Origin: Actinomycetes bacterium
GTDB lineage: Bacteria > Actinomycetota > Acidimicrobiia > Acidimicrobiales > Palsa-688
DNA: 14,902 nt
Direction: 5' to 3'
NCBI GenBank assembly: GCA_021816565.1
Contig: JAKAXN010000072.1
Span: 1 to 14,902 of the forward strand
The notes below the pieces were generated by a model, which worked only from the letters and a program-made list of their open reading frames with translations, was not told where the DNA came from and made no database searches. The position numbers and the translations under genes are program-made. Every line of letters starts with the position of its first letter. Position 1 is the first letter of the stretch. Positions 12,133-14,902 of the stretch are shown in pieces.

Positions 12133-14373
12133 CTAGCCCCGGTTGGGCAGAACCCGGTAGGCGTCGTAGACGCTGTCGATCCGCTTCAGAGCCGACAGCA
12201 GCGAATCGAGATGGGCCGGGTCGGCCAGCTCGAACTCGAAGCGCATCCGGCTCACCCGGTCGGCGCCGGTGAGGGAGTCACTGCGCAGGATGTTGAGGTG
12301 GTTGTCGGAGATCACCTTCCACACGTCGACTCCGAGGCGGGTGCGGTCCAGGGCCTTCAGCTCGACGGCGGCGATGAAGCTGCCGGTGCTCTCCCGGTCC
12401 CACTCCACCTCGATCATGCGGCCCACGTCTCCGGAGGCCAGGGCGGCGGCGTTGGCACAGTCGCTGCGGTGCACGCTCACCCCGCGGCCGCGGGTCACGA
12501 ACCCGATGATCTCGTCGCCGGGAACGGGGGTGCAGCAGCGAGACAGGCGGACCATCACGTCGTCGAGGCCCTCGACGTGCACGCTGACGCCGCGCTTGTG
12601 GCTGACCCGGCGGGGCTGGCGGGCCGTGCTCGGCAGCTGATCCTCGTGCTCGCCGCCGCGCAGCTCCCGGGCCACGCGCTGGGCCACGGACTGCGCGGAC
12701 ACGTGGCTCTCGCCGACTGCGGCGTGGAGGGCGTCTAGATCCGAGTAGTTGAGCGCCTCGGCGACCTTGAGCATCAGGGGGGAGTTGGCCAGCCGCTGGA
12801 CCGGCAGGCCCTCCTTGCGCAGCGCCTTACCCAGCTCGTCGCGCCCGGTGTCGATGGCGTCCTCGCGCCGCTCCCGGCTGAACCACTGGCGGATCTTGTT
12901 GCGGGCCCGGGGCGAAACGGCGATCTTCAGCCAGTCCCGGCTGGGACCGGCGGAAGGCACCTTGGAGGTGAAGATCTCCACCGTGTCCCCCGACGCCAGG
13001 TGCGAGTCCAGGGGGATGAGCCGGCCGTTGACCTTGGCGCCGATGCAGCGGTGCCCGACCTCGGTGTGGATGGCGTAGGCGAAGTCGATGGGGGTGGCCT
13101 GGTTGGGCAGCGACACCACGTCGCCCTTGGGGGTGAAGACGTAGACCTCGTCGGTGTCGAGGTCCAGCTTCAGGGTCTCGAGGAACTCCGAGGGATCCGT
13201 GCTCTCGGCCGACCAGTCGACGATGCGCTGCAGCCAGGCCACGTCGGCCGGGGTGGCCTTCTCCTTGTAACCCCAGTGGGCGGCTATCCCCCACTCGGCC
13301 CTCTTGTGCATCTCGTAGGTCCGGATCTGGGCTTCCAGCGCCTTGCCCTGCGGGCCGACCACGGTGGTGTGCAGCGACTGGTACAGGTTGAACTTGGGGG
13401 TGTTGATGTAGTCCTTGAACCGGCCCGGCACCGGCGTCCACGCCCCGTGGATGGCTCCCAGGGCGGCCCAGCAGTCCTTGACCGAATCGACCAGCACCCG
13501 GACGCCGACCAGGTCGTAGATCTCGTCGAACTCCTTGCCCTTCACCACCATCTTCTCGTAGATCGAGTAGAGGTGCTTGGGCCGGCCGGTGACCTGGGCG
13601 GTGATGCGGGCGGCGGCCAGCCGCTCGTTGACCTGGTCGATCACCTGGGCCAGGTAGATGTCCCGCTCGGGGGCCCGGGTGGCGACCATCTGCTCGATCT
13701 CGGCGTAGCGACGGGGGTGCAGGGCGGCGAAAGCCAGGTCCTCCAGCTGCCAGCGGATGTCCTGGATCCCGAAGCGGTGGGCCAACGGGGCGTAGATGTC
13801 CAGCGTCTCCTGGGCCGAGCGCTTCTGCTTCCACTCCGGCATGGCGGCGATGGTCTGCATGTTGTGCAGGCGGTCGGCCAGCTTGATCAGCAGGACCCGC
13901 GGGTCCTTGGCCATGGCCACCAGCATCTTGCGCATGGTCGCCGCCTGCTGGGCCTGGCGGGAGTCGAAGCGGACCCGGTCCAGCTTGGTGACCCCGTCGA
14001 CGATGGACGCCACGTCGGTCCCGAACTCGGCGTCGATCTCCTCCAGGCTCAAAGCGGTGTCCTCCACCGCGTCGTGGAGCAGGGCCGAGGCTATGGTCAC
14101 GTCGTCGAGGCCGAGGCCGGCCAGGATGGTGGCCACCGACAGCGGGTGGCTGATGTAGGCCTCACCGGAGTTGCGCAGCTGACCGTTGTGGGCCCGGGCG
14201 GCCACCTCGTAGGCCCTGATTATCAGCGCGGCCTGGTCACGGGGGTGGCGGGCCCGGAACGCCGTCAGCAGCGGCATGAGGGCATCGGCGGTCTGCACCT
14301 GGCGACGCCACGGCAACACGCGCTCGACGGTGGCCACCGCCCGGGCCCGGCTGACTCCGTCGCCCCTGTTCAT
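12133..14373 (-). CDS. rel: Bifunctional (p)ppGpp synthetase/hydrolase, Rel
   Basis: A 746-residue long RSH protein that makes and degrades the alarmone (p)ppGpp. Hydrolase: His76 in YISHPLSVA, His100-Asp101 and Glu104-Asp105 in LLHDAVEDT, and KLADRLHNMQT at 164-174. Synthetase: GRPKHLYSIYEKM at 263-275, EIYDLVGVRVLV at 284-295, and RFKD at 318-321 before YINTPKFNLYQSLHT. An RxKD motif marks bifunctional enzymes, in contrast to the ExDD of synthetase-only RelA. TGS domain about 408-470; zinc-finger-like region with Cys613-Cys614 and HRSDC ending at Cys639; C-terminal ACT domain about 664-746. All domains are intact. Two starts are close: TTG at 14379, three bases after the apt stop, and ATG at 14373; I chose ATG because it is the better codon, and neither has a clear ribosome binding site. 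apt-rel adjacency is common in actinobacteria and joins purine salvage to the stringent response. Confidence 0.95.
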   Translation of the reverse strand: MNRGDGVSRARAVATVERVLPWRRQVQTADALMPLLTAFRARHPRDQAALIIRAYEVAARAHNGQLRNSGEAYISHPLSVATILAGLGLDDVTIASALLHDAVEDTALSLEEIDAEFGTDVASIVDGVTKLDRVRFDSRQAQQAATMRKMLVAMAKDPRVLLIKLADRLHNMQTIAAMPEWKQKRSAQETLDIYAPLAHRFGIQDIRWQLEDLAFAALHPRRYAEIEQMVATRAPERDIYLAQVIDQVNERLAAARITAQVTGRPKHLYSIYEKMVVKGKEFDEIYDLVGVRVLVDSVKDCWAALGAIHGAWTPVPGRFKDYINTPKFNLYQSLHTTVVGPQGKALEAQIRTYEMHKRAEWGIAAHWGYKEKATPADVAWLQRIVDWSAESTDPSEFLETLKLDLDTDEVYVFTPKGDVVSLPNQATPIDFAYAIHTEVGHRCIGAKVNGRLIPLDSHLASGDTVEIFTSKVPSAGPSRDWLKIAVSPRARNKIRQWFSRERREDAIDTGRDELGKALRKEGLPVQRLANSPLMLKVAEALNYSDLDALHAAVGESHVSAQSVAQRVARELRGGEHEDQLPSTARQPRRVSHKRGVSVHVEGLDDVMVRLSRCCTPVPGDEIIGFVTRGRGVSVHRSDCANAAALASGDVGRMIEVEWDRESTGSFIAAVELKALDRTRLGVDVWKVISDNHLNILRSDSLTGADRVSRMRFEFELADPAHLDSLLSALKRIDSVYDAYRVLPNRG

Positions 14374-14382
14374 CGGCAAGCG

Positions 14383-14902
14383 CTACTCATAGCTCAACAG
14401 TGAGAACGTATCCAGATCCCCGATCCTTCCGCGCCCGCCGAGGAAAGCCAACTCGATGACCACGGCCAGGCCGACCGGGTCGGCTCCCACCCGGTCCACC
14501 ATGCGGGCCACCGCGGCCGCCGTGCCGCCGGTGGCCAGCACGTCGTCCACGATGAGCACCCGCTCCCCCGGGCGGATGGCGTCCTCGTGCATCTCCAGGG
14601 TGTCGGTGCCGTATTCGAGGTCGTAGTTCTCGGCGTGCACCCGCCAGGGCAGCTTGCCCTTCTTGCGCACCGGCACGAATCCCGCTCCGAGGGCCACCGC
14701 GACCGGCGCGGCGAAGATGAAGCCCCGGGCCTCGATGCCGAGCACGTGGCGCACCCCCTGGCCCTCGTACGCCGCAGCCAGAGCGTCCACGCACTCCCCG
14801 AGCGCCGCGCCATCTGCCAGCAGCGGAGTCAGGTCCTTGAAGCCCACTCCCGGCCTCGGGAAGTCAGGTACGTCCCGGATCAGATCTTTCAGCCGGCCCG
14901 GG
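14383..14902 (-). CDS. apt: Adenine phosphoribosyltransferase, start beyond the window
   Basis: 172 residues are visible; the start codon is missing. The enzyme joins adenine and PRPP to give AMP in purine salvage. The reading frame is open to base 14902 and translates there as RLKDLIRDVPDFPRPGVGFK, the normal APRT N-terminal segment, so the GTG at 14847 is internal and not the start. Other marks: GIEARGFIFAAPVA, VRKKGKLPW, the TLEMHEDAI segment, the PRPP-binding loop VLIVDDVLATGGTA, and a C-terminal FSLLSYE. Probably only a few residues are missing. The gene ends just before rel, in the same direction, and the two probably share a message. Confidence 0.94.
   Translation of the reverse strand, partial: PGRLKDLIRDVPDFPRPGVGFKDLTPLLADGAALGECVDALAAAYEGQGVRHVLGIEARGFIFAAPVAVALGAGFVPVRKKGKLPWRVHAENYDLEYGTDTLEMHEDAIRPGERVLIVDDVLATGGTAAAVARMVDRVGADPVGLAVVIELAFLGGRGRIGDLDTFSLLSYE

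Noticed and set aside
11317..12738. A 473-codon plus-strand open frame across the GT-like gene and the rel end
   Set aside because: It crosses a gene boundary on the other strand, has Gly/Gln/His-biased composition and no domain signature.
13000..14403. A 467-codon plus-strand open frame opposite rel
   Set aside because: It mirrors the intact Rel gene and shows only repeated Val-Asp-Gly-Gln-like composition expected from the reverse complement.
14845..14847. GTG as the start of apt
   Set aside because: The frame continues upstream with the conserved APRT N-terminal segment to the window edge, so the true start lies outside.

Overview
The window is a piece of a high-GC bacterial chromosome (roughly 70% G+C by eye). 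Every gene I can support is on the minus strand, so transcription runs from base 14902 toward base 1. GTG and TTG starts are common, genes overlap or sit a few bases apart, and none of the gaps exceeds about 140 bases. The order hisS - DUF948 protein - DUF6167-like protein - alaS - ruvX - mltG - aroE is a well-known actinobacterial arrangement. A bifunctional Rel next to apt is also typical of that phylum. With type IV pilus genes attached, a deep-branching actinobacterium such as a member of the Acidimicrobiia is the best guess; that rank is inference.

Read in the direction of transcription, the right-hand part holds apt (cut by the window edge) and rel, a purine-salvage and (p)ppGpp pair. 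Next come two membrane-protein genes: a polytopic protein resembling GT-C glycosyltransferases and an OafA-type acyltransferase. Both sit between rel and hisS, where better-known actinobacteria usually carry other genes. The acyltransferase ends only four bases before hisS.

The middle is a translation and envelope block. It contains hisS, two small membrane-associated conserved proteins of unknown function, alaS, ruvX (YqgF fold) and mltG (endolytic transglycosylase that releases nascent glycan strands), followed by aroE (shikimate dehydrogenase).

The left end changes theme. After a 137-base gap containing a hairpin and an unusually AT-rich patch come a PATAN/DUF4388 protein with a long acidic tether and, 12 bases later, the N-terminal third of a PilB/GspE-type pilus ATPase with an MshEN domain. 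In cyanobacteria PATAN proteins bind PilB, and MshEN domains bind cyclic di-GMP. This pair is therefore the most interesting candidate in the window: a possible self-contained control module for type IV pili in an actinobacterium.

I saw no tRNA or rRNA genes, insertion sequences, CRISPR arrays, phage genes or clear frameshifts. The long plus-strand reading frames are GC-driven shadows of the minus-strand genes.
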